The position numbers were made by a program, and so were the translations under genes. A stretch of 64,000 nucleotides of DNA. Origin: Azophilus sp965200465 (GTDB lineage Bacteria > Pseudomonadota > Gammaproteobacteria > Pseudomonadales > Azotimanducaceae). Every line of letters starts with the position of its first letter. Position 1 is the first letter of the stretch. Below are positions 8,438 through 16,477 of this stretch, piece after piece. Location: positions 3,472,001 to 3,536,000 of the forward strand of contig OZ241358.1 of NCBI GenBank assembly GCA_965200465.1. The letters are read 5' to 3'. A model generated the notes under the pieces. That model worked only from the letters and a program-made list of their open reading frames with translations. It did not search any database and was not told the DNA's origin.

Positions 8438-9241
8438 ATGCGTGAAATCGAGCAGCTGTTCACCCCCTTGGAGCTCGGCTCCCTGCAAACGGACGGGCCG
8501 ATTCCCCTCTATCATCAGTTGCACCAGCTGCTGAAGCGGCGGATTCTGTCCGGCGCCCTGCCCTACGGCGCCAAGCTGCCCACGGAGGCGCAGTTGGCCG
8601 AAGGCTTCGGCATCTCCCGGGTCACCGCCAAGCGGGTCATGGACCTGCTGGCCGCCGACCGGCTCATTCAGCGGCGGCGGGGCAAGGGCAGCCATGTGGT
8701 CTTCCAAGCCTCGAACTCGGACATGGAGGCGCCCTTGGTTGGCATGTTGGAGAGGCTGGCCAGCATGTCCAGGACCACTCGAGTGAAGGTTCTGCGCATT
8801 GAGCAGCGCCGGCCGCCGGCGGACATCGCCGAGGAGCTGGGCATGAGTCCGGACGAAGCGGCGCACTACGTCACCCGGGTGCGGTTCAGCGAGGACGGGA
8901 CGCCCTTCGCCTACTACGAAAGCTGGACCCGGGGCATCGCCAAGGGCTTCACCGCCAAGAACATCGAGCGGCGCCAGCGCTTCAGCATCATGGCGGAGAA
9001 CGGCCACAGCATCAGCCACATCAAGCAGCACCTAAGCGCGGCGGCGGTCACGCCGCCAGTGGCGGAGCAATTGCAGCTCATGCCGGGGGACCCGGTGCTG
9101 ACCTTGGAGCGGCACTCCTTTGACGAGCGCGGCGAGGCGGTGGACCTGCTGCATTGCCAGTACCATCCGGGCCGTTTCCACTACCGCATGAACCTCAGCA
9201 TGGAGGACTACGCCGGGCAGCCGGCCGGAGACCGCGCCTAG
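8438..9241 (+). CDS. GntR family transcriptional regulator, HutC subfamily (UTRA domain)
   Basis: A 267-residue protein. The N-terminal GntR winged helix (PLYHQLHQLLKRRILSGALP, then LPTEAQLAEGFGISRVTAKR) covers roughly residues 24-90. A C-terminal UTRA ligand-binding domain with its typical pattern (RVRFSEDGTPFAYYESW; QLMPGDPVLTLERHSFDERG) follows. It should repress or activate in response to a small metabolite, presumably an intermediate of the divergent hydrolase operon. The start is the ATG at 8438; AAGAG a few bases upstream is an acceptable ribosome site. Confidence 0.92.
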   Translation: MREIEQLFTPLELGSLQTDGPIPLYHQLHQLLKRRILSGALPYGAKLPTEAQLAEGFGISRVTAKRVMDLLAADRLIQRRRGKGSHVVFQASNSDMEAPLVGMLERLASMSRTTRVKVLRIEQRRPPADIAEELGMSPDEAAHYVTRVRFSEDGTPFAYYESWTRGIAKGFTAKNIERRQRFSIMAENGHSISHIKQHLSAAAVTPPVAEQLQLMPGDPVLTLERHSFDERGEAVDLLHCQYHPGRFHYRMNLSMEDYAGQPAGDRA

Positions 9242-9315
9242 GCGCAGCATTCAGGCTGGCTGCCGTTCCGCATCCTGCATTCAACCCAAAAGTGCGCCGG
9301 GGTGTTAAGAACCTG

Positions 9316-9354
9316 CCCCAATTCCCGCTTAAGGAATCGTTGCAGCGCGTTGCA
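9316..9354. repeat. Dispersed intergenic repeat R1, copy A
   Basis: A 39-bp segment that reappears in inverted orientation at 62331-62369 with two mismatches. Shared core: CTTAAGGA flanked by GTTGCAGCGCGTTGCA and a CCCC-rich arm. It lies in the 192-bp gap after the regulator gene and before a broken HEPN gene. The second copy is also intergenic, so this is probably a REP/BIME-like element. Confidence 0.6.
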
Positions 9355-9433
9355 TGGGGTCGCCGGCGGCGGGCCGGGCGACCCTTCCGGACTTTTCCGC
9401 TGAGCGGCCAACCGCCTCGGCTAAACTCGGCAT

Positions 9434-9885
9434 GTGAAGCCGCTTGAGTTGATGGAAGCCGCCCGCGACATGACGGAGTCCGGCCCAGGCGCCCGACGCA
9501 GGCGAGGCTGCGTCGCGCCGTGAGCACCGCCTACTACGCGATGTTCCACTGCCTGGCGGGTTGCACGGCCAATCTGATCATCGGCTGCACACGCAAGCCG
9601 GCATGGCGCCAGACGTACCGTGCGCTGGAGCACGGCAAGGCACGGAACGCATGTGAGGACCGAGGGGCGTTGACCGCGTTTCCGCCGGAAGTGCGCAGCT
9701 TTGCCGACATGTTCGTGGCCTTGCAGAAGGCGCGGCAGCAGGCGGACTACGCGCTTGACGGCCGGTACGACAAGCTGAGAGTGCTTGCGGCGATAGACAT
9801 GGCAGAAGACACCATCGTTCAGTTCGATCAAGCCGGCGTTCAACACCGTCGCGCCTTCGTCGCCCATGTGCTGTTCAAGCGTCCG
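9434..9885 (+). pseudogene. HEPN-domain protein gene, frameshifted
   Basis: Reading from the GTG at 9434 gives KPLELMEAARDMTESGPG, then the frame ends in unrelated sequence. One base out of frame it continues as RPTQARLRRAVSTAYYAMFH and on through PAWRQTYRALEHGKA, SFADMFVALQKARQQADYAL and HRRAFVAHVLFKR. Together these make a recognisable HEPN-domain protein of about 150 residues with a single missing base near 9490. The expected stop is also gone: the frame runs on into the next gene. HEPN proteins are often RNases or their partners in toxin-antitoxin modules; no MNT partner is next to it. A sequencing error could explain the shift but not easily the lost stop. Confidence 0.7.
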
Positions 9886-10065
9886 CCGCCTCCGGCGAAC
9901 TCCCGCCGGGCGCCGAACCCCAATGATCCCCAAGGCGTCGGGACATGCAGCCCCCGTCTCCCCATGCTCCGCGCCCTTGGGCGTGGATGCTGCGCACGGA
10001 ATCGCTTTCAGCAATTTCCTGTGACATACTTGCCCGGCATTCGCATCCGCAAGAGGAGAGACTCG

Positions 10066-10362
10066 ATGAGCGCAGACGGCACTTGGAACACCACCATGCA
10101 AACGCCCATGGGGCCGCAGCAGGGCAAGTTGCTGCTGAAGACGGACGGCAACGTGCTGACCGGCAAGCTAAGCGGCAGCCAGGGCGAGATCGAAATCAAG
10201 GACGGCACGGTGGACGGCAACTCACTGGCCTGGAAGGCGGACATCACCACCCCCATGGCCATGACCCTGGAGTTCTCCGCCACTGTCAATGGCGACGAAA
10301 TCAGCGGCAACGTCAAGCTCGGCGCCTTCGGCAACGCCAGTTTGACGGGAACCCGCGCCTAA
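10066..10362 (+). CDS. Small conserved hypothetical protein, 98 aa
   Basis: Starts at the ATG at 10066, preceded by AAGAGGAG. The sequence is made of alternating Gly/Thr-rich strands (LLLKTDGNVLTGKLSG, EIEIKDGTVDGNSLAWKADI, GNVKLGAFGNASLTGT), which predicts a small beta-barrel or beta-sandwich. No signal peptide and no catalytic motif are seen. I recognise it as a widespread conserved hypothetical but know no function. It is followed by a strong hairpin, so it is probably a single-gene transcript. Confidence 0.8.
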   Translation: MSADGTWNTTMQTPMGPQQGKLLLKTDGNVLTGKLSGSQGEIEIKDGTVDGNSLAWKADITTPMAMTLEFSATVNGDEISGNVKLGAFGNASLTGTRA

Positions 10363-10375
10363 CCTCAAGGGTTAC

Positions 10376-10402
10376 GGGGGGCTCTTCGGCGCCCCCCTTA
10401 TT
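10376..10402 (+). terminator. Probable rho-independent terminator
   Basis: A 7-bp perfect stem GGGGGGC / GCCCCCC with an 8-base loop, followed by TTATT, sits 13 bp after the stop of the 98-aa gene. The T-tract is short, so strength is uncertain. Confidence 0.6.
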
Positions 10403-10569
10403 GGTTGCTGAGTGCGTTTTTGAGCGCACTCGAGTGGCAAGCAAACGCTCAACGGCGTCCGCCATGCTGGGCGCATCGGCGTCCTTGAGGTCCGCCGGCC
10501 GTTCGTAGATGGCGGCGGCGTTGGGAGCGTTCGTCCAAACCGGGTTAAACTTCGCCGACCCGCCGCGGA

Positions 10570-11571
10570 ATGGACCCTATGGAGACCCGAAACGGATTCG
10601 CCGGCAGCGTCGGCAACACGCCGCTGATCCGCATTCCCATGCTGAGCGAAGCCACCGGCTGCGAGATTTTGGGCAAGGCGGAATTCCTCAACCCCGGCGG
10701 CTCCGTCAAGGACCGGGCGGCCCTGTGGATGGTGCGCGAACACGAGAAAAGCGGCGCCTTGACGCCGGGCGGCACCGTGGTGGAGGGCACCGCCGGCAAC
10801 ACCGGCATCGGCCTCGCCCATGTGTGCAACGAGCGCGGCTACCCCTGCGTCATCTACATGCCGGACAATCAGTCTCAAGAGAAGGTCGATATTCTGCAGA
10901 CCTTGGGCGCCGAAGTGCGGGTGGTGCCAACGGTGCCTTACCGCGATGCAATGAACTATCAAAAGCAGGCCGGCCGTCATGCCGCCGAACTGCCGAACGC
11001 CGTTTGGGCCAATCAGTTCGACAACCTGGCCAACCGGCTGGCGCACTACGAATCCACCGGCCCGGAGATCTGGGCGCAGACCAACGGCGCCTTGCACGCC
11101 TTCACCTGCTCGGTGGGCACCGGCGGCACCCTGGCGGGGGTGTCCCGCTACTTAAAGGAGCGCGATTCGGGCATCCAGATAGTGCTCGCCGACCCACATG
11201 GCAGCGCCCTGCACAACTGGGTCAAGAGCGGGGAGGCGACCATGACGCCGGGGCCGTCCATCACCGAAGGCATAGGCAACAGCCGGGTGACGGACAACTT
11301 GGCGGGCGCCGAGATCGACGATGCGGTGCAGGTCGCCGATCAGGAAATGGTGGCAATGGTTTACGCCCTGCTGCGCCGCCAAGGCTGGTTTTTCGGCTCC
11401 AGCACCGGCATCAACCTGTGCGCCGCGGTGCGGGTGGCCAAGGAGCTGGGGCCGGGGCACACCATCGTCACGGTGCTTACGGACTCCGGGCAAAAGTATC
11501 AGTCCAGCCTGTTCAACCCGGCGTTCCTGGCGGAACGCGGTCTGGACCCCCAAGCCGCACTGGTTGTGTGA
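10570..11571 (+). CDS. PLP-dependent cysteine synthase-like enzyme (beta family)
   Basis: A 333-residue fold-type II PLP enzyme. The PLP lysine sits in LNPGGSVKDRAA, the substrate/phosphate loops are EGTAGNTGIGLA and GTGGTLAGVSRYL, and the C-terminal SSTGINLCAA serine contacts PLP nitrogen. These are hallmarks of O-acetylserine sulfhydrylase/cystathionine beta-synthase. The likely reaction is beta-replacement giving cysteine or a related amino acid. It is longer at the C-terminus than classic CysK, so it may belong to the cysteine-synthase-like branch with a different nucleophile. Two ATGs (10570 and 10579) are possible. It lies 24 bp before the ABC transporter operon. Confidence 0.88.
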   Translation: MDPMETRNGFAGSVGNTPLIRIPMLSEATGCEILGKAEFLNPGGSVKDRAALWMVREHEKSGALTPGGTVVEGTAGNTGIGLAHVCNERGYPCVIYMPDNQSQEKVDILQTLGAEVRVVPTVPYRDAMNYQKQAGRHAAELPNAVWANQFDNLANRLAHYESTGPEIWAQTNGALHAFTCSVGTGGTLAGVSRYLKERDSGIQIVLADPHGSALHNWVKSGEATMTPGPSITEGIGNSRVTDNLAGAEIDDAVQVADQEMVAMVYALLRRQGWFFGSSTGINLCAAVRVAKELGPGHTIVTVLTDSGQKYQSSLFNPAFLAERGLDPQAALVV

Positions 11572-11595
11572 CGGCGTCGGTGAGGTCGGCAACCC

Positions 11596-12264
11596 ATGAG
11601 TTGCGGCGTCATCTCCCTAAAAAACGTCAGCAAGGGCTACAGTGACGGCAATCGCCGCCAATCCGTCATTAGGCGCTTTGATCTCGATGTGGGGCCAGGA
11701 GAGGTCGTGGCGCTTTGCGGGCCGAGCGGCGCCGGCAAGTCAACGCTCCTGAACCTGATCGCCGGCATCGCCGCGGTGGACGGCGGCTCGCTCATTCTGC
11801 GCCACGAGGGGCAAGCCTTCGCACTGCACGAACTTGGCGAGGCGGCGCGAACCGCGCTGCGCCGCCGGCTGATCGGCTACGTCTTTCAATTCTTCAACCT
11901 AGTGCCAACTCTCACCGTGCTGGAGAACGTGGCGCTGCCGCTGCATCTCAACAAACTGGACCATCGCCTGCCGAAAGCCCGCAGCCTGCTAGCGGGGCTG
12001 GGGATTGGCGAGCGCTTGGACGCCTTTCCCGACGCGCTTTCCGGCGGCGAACAGCAGCGGGTGGCCATCGCCCGGGCGATGGTTCATGAACCCGCCATCG
12101 TGTTGGCCGACGAACCCACCGGCAATCTTGACGCCGCCAACAGCGAGCAAGTGGCCGAACTGCTGTTCTCCGAGGTCGCCAGACTCGGCTGCGTTTTGGT
12201 GATGGCCACCCACAACCGCGCCTTGGCGGCCCGCGCCCAGCGGCAAATAGAGTTGCGCGGTTGA
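11596..12264 (+). CDS. ABC transporter ATP-binding protein, LolD/MacB type
   Basis: A 222-residue ATPase. Walker A is GPSGAGKST, the Q-loop lies in YVFQFFNLVPTLTVLENVAL, the signature is LSGGEQQRVAIARAMV, Walker B is IVLADEPTGNLD, and the H-loop is ATHNR. The type with FQxFNLxPxLTxxENV belongs to the LolD/MacB/FtsE exporters that pull lipids or lipoproteins or act mechanically across the envelope. Its TGA overlaps the TTG start of the permease gene, so the pair is translationally coupled. Confidence 0.93.
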   Translation: MSCGVISLKNVSKGYSDGNRRQSVIRRFDLDVGPGEVVALCGPSGAGKSTLLNLIAGIAAVDGGSLILRHEGQAFALHELGEAARTALRRRLIGYVFQFFNLVPTLTVLENVALPLHLNKLDHRLPKARSLLAGLGIGERLDAFPDALSGGEQQRVAIARAMVHEPAIVLADEPTGNLDAANSEQVAELLFSEVARLGCVLVMATHNRALAARAQRQIELRG

Positions 12265-14741
12265 AGTTGCCGCTGCGCAGTTGCCTTAGGTTCATGGCGG
12301 CAACGCCATGGACCACCCTGACCGCCTTGCTGGGCATCGCCCTTGGGGTGGCCTCCACGGTGGCGGTGCATCTGGTCAGCCTAGCGGTCAGCGACAGTTT
12401 GCAGGCCGCCCGCCCGCCGCATCTGCGCGGCGTCACCCACATAGCGGAGCTGCCCGGCGGCGGCATGCAGGACTACTTCGAGTTGCGGCGGCGCTGGCGG
12501 CAGCAGCAGCGCTCCCACATCCTCGGCTGGCCGGATGGGGAGGAGTTGCCGGCCGCCGGCCGGCAGCCGGCGCTGCAAGGACCGCCCGCACAGGAGGAAG
12601 CGGCGCCCGATTGGCTGCGGGAAGTCGATTTCATGACGCCGATGGTGGAGGGCCGGTTGGCCGCCGAAGGCCGCCGCTTGCAAGTGGTGGGCGCTGACTG
12701 GCTGGGTGGAGCGGCGCCGCCGGAGGTCGCCGCAATGCGCCGGGCGGTTATGGCCGACTCCAGCCTCGGCTTAGGCGTCAATGAAGTCTTGGAGTTGCGC
12801 GGGGAGCGTTGGACCGTCGCCCGGGTGCTGGACGCCGGCCTCAGCAACGGCCTGTTTGCGGACATCGGCAATGCGGCGGCGCTGCTGCGGCTTTCCCCGG
12901 ACGCCTTAAGCTTCGTCGCCCTGCGCCTGCAGGACCCTTGGGCGGGCCTGCGCACTTGGCTGGAGCGCTTGTTGCCGGGCCTTTCCGCCGGCTTGCCGGC
13001 CGCCGTCGAGCGGCTTCCCGCCACCGCCTCCGGCACCCTCCCAGGTTGGCGCTTGCAGCCCGTTGCCGCCATCCTGCCGGAGCAGCAGTTCGCCAAAGCC
13101 ATCCTGTTCAACCTCGGCGCCTTGGGGATGCTGGCGCTGCTGGTGGCTTGGTTTTTGATTTACCAGGTCTGCGTTCTTTGGCTGCGGCGGCAGGAGACGC
13201 TGATGCTGCGCCTGCAGGCCATAGGCTTCAGCGCCGCTGAGTTGGCCGGCGGCTTCGTCCTTGCCACAGCCGCGCTCGGCGCCCTGGCCACCTTGGTTGG
13301 AATCTTCGGCGGCTATGGGCTGGCGGCGCTGCTGGTGCGCGTCTCCACCGCCGGCTTCGACGCCCTGCCGGCGGTTGGGATGTCCGCCATCGTCGTGGCC
13401 AAGGGCTTGGTCTCCGGCATTGGCGTAGCCTCGGCTGGGGCTTGGCTGGCGTTCGCCAAACGCGGGAAGGCGGCGCAGACGAACCGGGCTTCGTCGCTCG
13501 CCCGGCGCTGCGTTGCGCCGCCTTGGCGGGGCATCGGCCTTGGCGCTGCGTTGGCCGCCGTTGGCATTGGTTTTGACGAAACCGGCCTATACGGCGGTTT
13601 TGCCGCCATCCTGGCGGCGGGCTTGATCGCCGCGTTTCTGGCCGCGCCCTTGCTGCGCCTGCTGCGCCGTTGGCTGCGCAGGGCCAGCCCCAATCTGTTG
13701 ACGCGGCTGGCGCTGCGTGAGGCCACTTGGTTTGAAGAGGACTTAAGCGCCGCGCTGGGGGCGTTGATTCTGGCGGTCGGCGCCAGCATTGGCGTTGCCC
13801 TGATGGTGGACAGCTTCGAGCGGGACTTCGCCAAAATGCTGGCGCAACGCCTTGGGCATGACTTCTTTCTGCAGTTGCCAAACCAAGAAGGCGAACGGCT
13901 GGCGGCGGCCTTGCGCACCGCCCATCCCGACGCGCTGGTGCAGGCTTACGGACGCATTTCGACCCGGCTGCAAGGGCAGGCTGTGGAGGTGGGCTACACG
14001 GACTTCTCGGCGGTGGAATCGGCCCGCTACGGTTATCCTCGCGCCTTGGCCGAAGACGAAGCCTTCGCCAGCGAAAGCCTTTTGGCCAAGTTGGGTTTGG
14101 CAGTGGGGGACGCCATTGGGAGCGGGGCGCCCCTGCGCATCGTCCATGAGTTTTCCGGCTTCGGGGAGGCGACGCCGAGGCTGCTGATGAACGCCCAAGC
14201 GGCGGCCCGGCGCTTCGGAGCACTTGGCTTCGACCGCATTAGCCTGTCCGGCATCGACGCCGCGGCTCTTGACCGCCGGCTTCAGGATTGGGCGCCGGGC
14301 GCCGAGGTTCTGCAGCGGGCCGCCATGCGCAAGACCGCCTTGGAAATATTCGACCGCACCTTCGCCATCACCCGCTCCCTGACCCTGCTGGCCCTGATCA
14401 TCGCCGTGGTTGGCCTCTACAACGCCATGACGGCCCTGCGCCTAGGTCAAAGGGCCAGCGCCAGCCTGCTTTGCGCCCTGGGCCTGAACCCGGCCGAACA
14501 ACGCCGGATGGCGCTGATTCGCGGCGGCGTCCTAGGCGGCAGCGCCATCGTCCTAGCGCTGCCGCTGGGCTGGTTCATCGGCTTCACGCTGTGCCAAGCG
14601 ATCAATCCCCGCGCCTTCGGCTGGAGCATCGAGCTGGCGGCATCCCTGGAGGCTTGGGCATGGCCGACGTTGCTGGGCCTCGCCGCCGCGGTCGCCGCCA
14701 GCCTCATGCCAACCCCAGGCGAGAAGGGGCCGGCGGCTTAG
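12261..14741 (+). CDS. FtsX-family ABC permease, large (826 aa)
   Basis: Starts at TTG 12261, overlapping the ATPase stop (TTGA). An N-terminal membrane segment (TTLTALLGIALGVASTVAVH) is followed by a long periplasmic domain of about 250 residues, then membrane helices near ILFNLGALGMLALLVAWFLI, GFVLATAALGALATLVGIFG and LAALLVRVSTAGF, a second periplasmic domain, and C-terminal helices (TLLALIIAVVGLYNAMTALR, GGVLGGSAIVLALPLGWFIG). This is the duplicated FtsX layout of large lipoprotein/attachment-type permeases. With the ATPase and the following AttH-like lipoprotein it matches the AttEFGH type of operon. The substrate is unknown. Confidence 0.9.
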   Translation: MKLPLRSCLRFMAATPWTTLTALLGIALGVASTVAVHLVSLAVSDSLQAARPPHLRGVTHIAELPGGGMQDYFELRRRWRQQQRSHILGWPDGEELPAAGRQPALQGPPAQEEAAPDWLREVDFMTPMVEGRLAAEGRRLQVVGADWLGGAAPPEVAAMRRAVMADSSLGLGVNEVLELRGERWTVARVLDAGLSNGLFADIGNAAALLRLSPDALSFVALRLQDPWAGLRTWLERLLPGLSAGLPAAVERLPATASGTLPGWRLQPVAAILPEQQFAKAILFNLGALGMLALLVAWFLIYQVCVLWLRRQETLMLRLQAIGFSAAELAGGFVLATAALGALATLVGIFGGYGLAALLVRVSTAGFDALPAVGMSAIVVAKGLVSGIGVASAGAWLAFAKRGKAAQTNRASSLARRCVAPPWRGIGLGAALAAVGIGFDETGLYGGFAAILAAGLIAAFLAAPLLRLLRRWLRRASPNLLTRLALREATWFEEDLSAALGALILAVGASIGVALMVDSFERDFAKMLAQRLGHDFFLQLPNQEGERLAAALRTAHPDALVQAYGRISTRLQGQAVEVGYTDFSAVESARYGYPRALAEDEAFASESLLAKLGLAVGDAIGSGAPLRIVHEFSGFGEATPRLLMNAQAAARRFGALGFDRISLSGIDAAALDRRLQDWAPGAEVLQRAAMRKTALEIFDRTFAITRSLTLLALIIAVVGLYNAMTALRLGQRASASLLCALGLNPAEQRRMALIRGGVLGGSAIVLALPLGWFIGFTLCQAINPRAFGWSIELAASLEAWAWPTLLGLAAAVAASLMPTPGEKGPAA

Positions 14742-14752
14742 TCGGTATTGTC

Positions 14753-15874
14753 ATGCGGCAATTCACGAATCGCTGCTTGTTGGGGCTAATCGTCGCAGCC
14801 CTGGTCGTGGGCTGCGGAGCGGACCGGCGGCAAAGCGTCGACGCGGCGTCCATGCCGAGCTTGCGGGCGGCGAACATGCTCAGCGACGGGGGCCAAGGCT
14901 TTGCCGAGGCGGATGCGCCCCGCAGGTTTCAATTCCCGGCTGACCATGCCGCCCATCCCGCCTACCGCAGCGAGTGGTGGTATCTGACCTACGCCTTGAA
15001 AAACGCCGCCGGAGAGGAGTTCGGCGTTCAGTTCACCCTGTTCCGCCGAGCGCTGTTTGCCGCCGGCGCCGCCGCCGACCCTTGGCGCAACGGCCAAGCC
15101 TATCTGGCCCATTTTGCGGTGACCGACGTGGCGTCCGCGCTGCATCGGGAAACGGAACGGCTGGCCCGCGGCCATCCGTCGCTGGCCGGGGTGCGGCGCG
15201 AGGAAAGGCGGGTGGTGGCTTGGCTGGAGGATTGGCGGCTGCTGATGGCGGCGGACGGCCCTTGGACCCTCAACGCAGCGGGGGAGGGCATGGCCGTCGC
15301 CTTGGCAATGCGTCCGTCCAAGCCGCCGGTCCTGCAAGGGGAGGCGGGCCTGTCGGCGAAGGGGCCGGGGCAGGCTTCCCATTACTACTCGCTGCCGCGC
15401 CTGCGCACCAGCGGCACGGTGCAAATCAACGGCCAGCGCCACCAAGTCGGCGGCCTTGGCTGGCTGGACCGGGAATGGAGCACCAGCGCCCTAAGCCCCG
15501 GCCAAGTCGGTTGGGCTTGGTTCGCCCTGATGCTGGAGCGCGGAGACGACATCATGGCCTTCCAACTGCGCCGCCGGGACGGAACGCGCGACCCCTACGA
15601 CCACGGCGCCTGGATTGACCCGACCGGCCGCAAACGCACCCTGACCCCGGCGGACTTCAACCTAACCCCCATCCGCCACTGGCGCGACGACCAAGGCGTC
15701 CAGTGGCCGACGACTTGGCGACTGCAGCTGGGCGAGCAACAGTTCATCATCACCGCAAGCCTGAACGACCAACGCATGGACACCCTGTTCACCTACTGGG
15801 AGGGGCTGGTCAGGGTAAGCGACGCCAACGGACGGGACCTCGGCCGCGGCTACATGGAGCTGACCGGGTATTGA
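14753..15874 (+). CDS. AttH/CrtC-like lipocalin-fold lipoprotein
   Basis: A 373-residue protein from the ATG at 14753, 11 bp after the permease stop. A lipobox ends in LVVGC, predicting lipidation near residue 21. The body has family marks: SEWWYLTYALKNAAGEEFGV, a QASHYYSLPRLRTSGTVQING stretch interrupted by short loops, GGLGWLDREWST and the downstream MLERGDDIMAF. This is the hydroxyneurosporene synthase (CrtC)/AttH superfamily. In this operon type it is a periplasmic partner of the ABC permease rather than a carotenoid enzyme. I see no carotenoid genes here. Confidence 0.88.
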   Translation: MRQFTNRCLLGLIVAALVVGCGADRRQSVDAASMPSLRAANMLSDGGQGFAEADAPRRFQFPADHAAHPAYRSEWWYLTYALKNAAGEEFGVQFTLFRRALFAAGAAADPWRNGQAYLAHFAVTDVASALHRETERLARGHPSLAGVRREERRVVAWLEDWRLLMAADGPWTLNAAGEGMAVALAMRPSKPPVLQGEAGLSAKGPGQASHYYSLPRLRTSGTVQINGQRHQVGGLGWLDREWSTSALSPGQVGWAWFALMLERGDDIMAFQLRRRDGTRDPYDHGAWIDPTGRKRTLTPADFNLTPIRHWRDDQGVQWPTTWRLQLGEQQFIITASLNDQRMDTLFTYWEGLVRVSDANGRDLGRGYMELTGY

Positions 15875-16078
15875 GGTCAATGGCGGCGACAGACTGGTCC
15901 ATGCGCATTGTGAAACGCCAATGGCCAACCAGGGCTTGAAGGCATCGTTCGCAGGTCAGGTCATGGCTGCGTGATTAGCCGGCCAAGCTCCGGCGGGTAA
16001 AATGCCGACGGTTTCCACATCGCCTAGGCAAGGGTTAAACTCCCGCACAAGGAGGCTGGAGTCCACACTGAGGTTGGC

Positions 16079-16477
16079 GTGAGGCACCACCGGACCAAAC
16101 AGCGAGCCATTGGCGCTTGGCCGTCCCAACAGAGGCCTGAGGCTGTTGCCTTAAGAGCCCGTTATGTCGGCCGCGCCGAGCACAAGGCGTATCCCAGCTC
16201 CGCTGGATCCCCAGCGCTACGCTCGGATGCGACGCCTTGCGACCCGAAAATCCCCGGTGACGCCATTCAGACCGCCCTTCGAGAGGCCATCAACCGACGC
16301 TGCGTGAGCGCTGTCTTCGAGCAAGATTTTCCAAAATATGCTTGGGGCTGGATCGACGGGCGGCTTTACGAGGCGCGACACGTCAACGGACCGGCCGGCA
16401 CCTACAAGGGCTACGAAATAGAAGAAACTGAATACCCCAAAGACCCTGAAAATCGGTTGGATTGGGAGAGGGCCTAG
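16079..16477 (+). CDS. Hypothetical protein coupled to the ImmA/IrrE-like gene
   Basis: The frame from 16079 encodes 132 residues, but only the last 60 or so look like a real protein (FEQDFPKYAWGWIDGRLYEA, then GPAGTYKGYEIEETEYPKDP). The N-terminal half is Arg/Ala-rich and may be read-through, so a GTG at 16304 is a possible true start. Its TAG overlaps by one base the GTG of the next gene, a strong sign of translational coupling. I do not recognise the family. The 204 bp before it (or about 430 bp if the later start is used) hold no other feature I can support. Confidence 0.5.
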   Translation: MRHHRTKQRAIGAWPSQQRPEAVALRARYVGRAEHKAYPSSAGSPALRSDATPCDPKIPGDAIQTALREAINRRCVSAVFEQDFPKYAWGWIDGRLYEARHVNGPAGTYKGYEIEETEYPKDPENRLDWERA

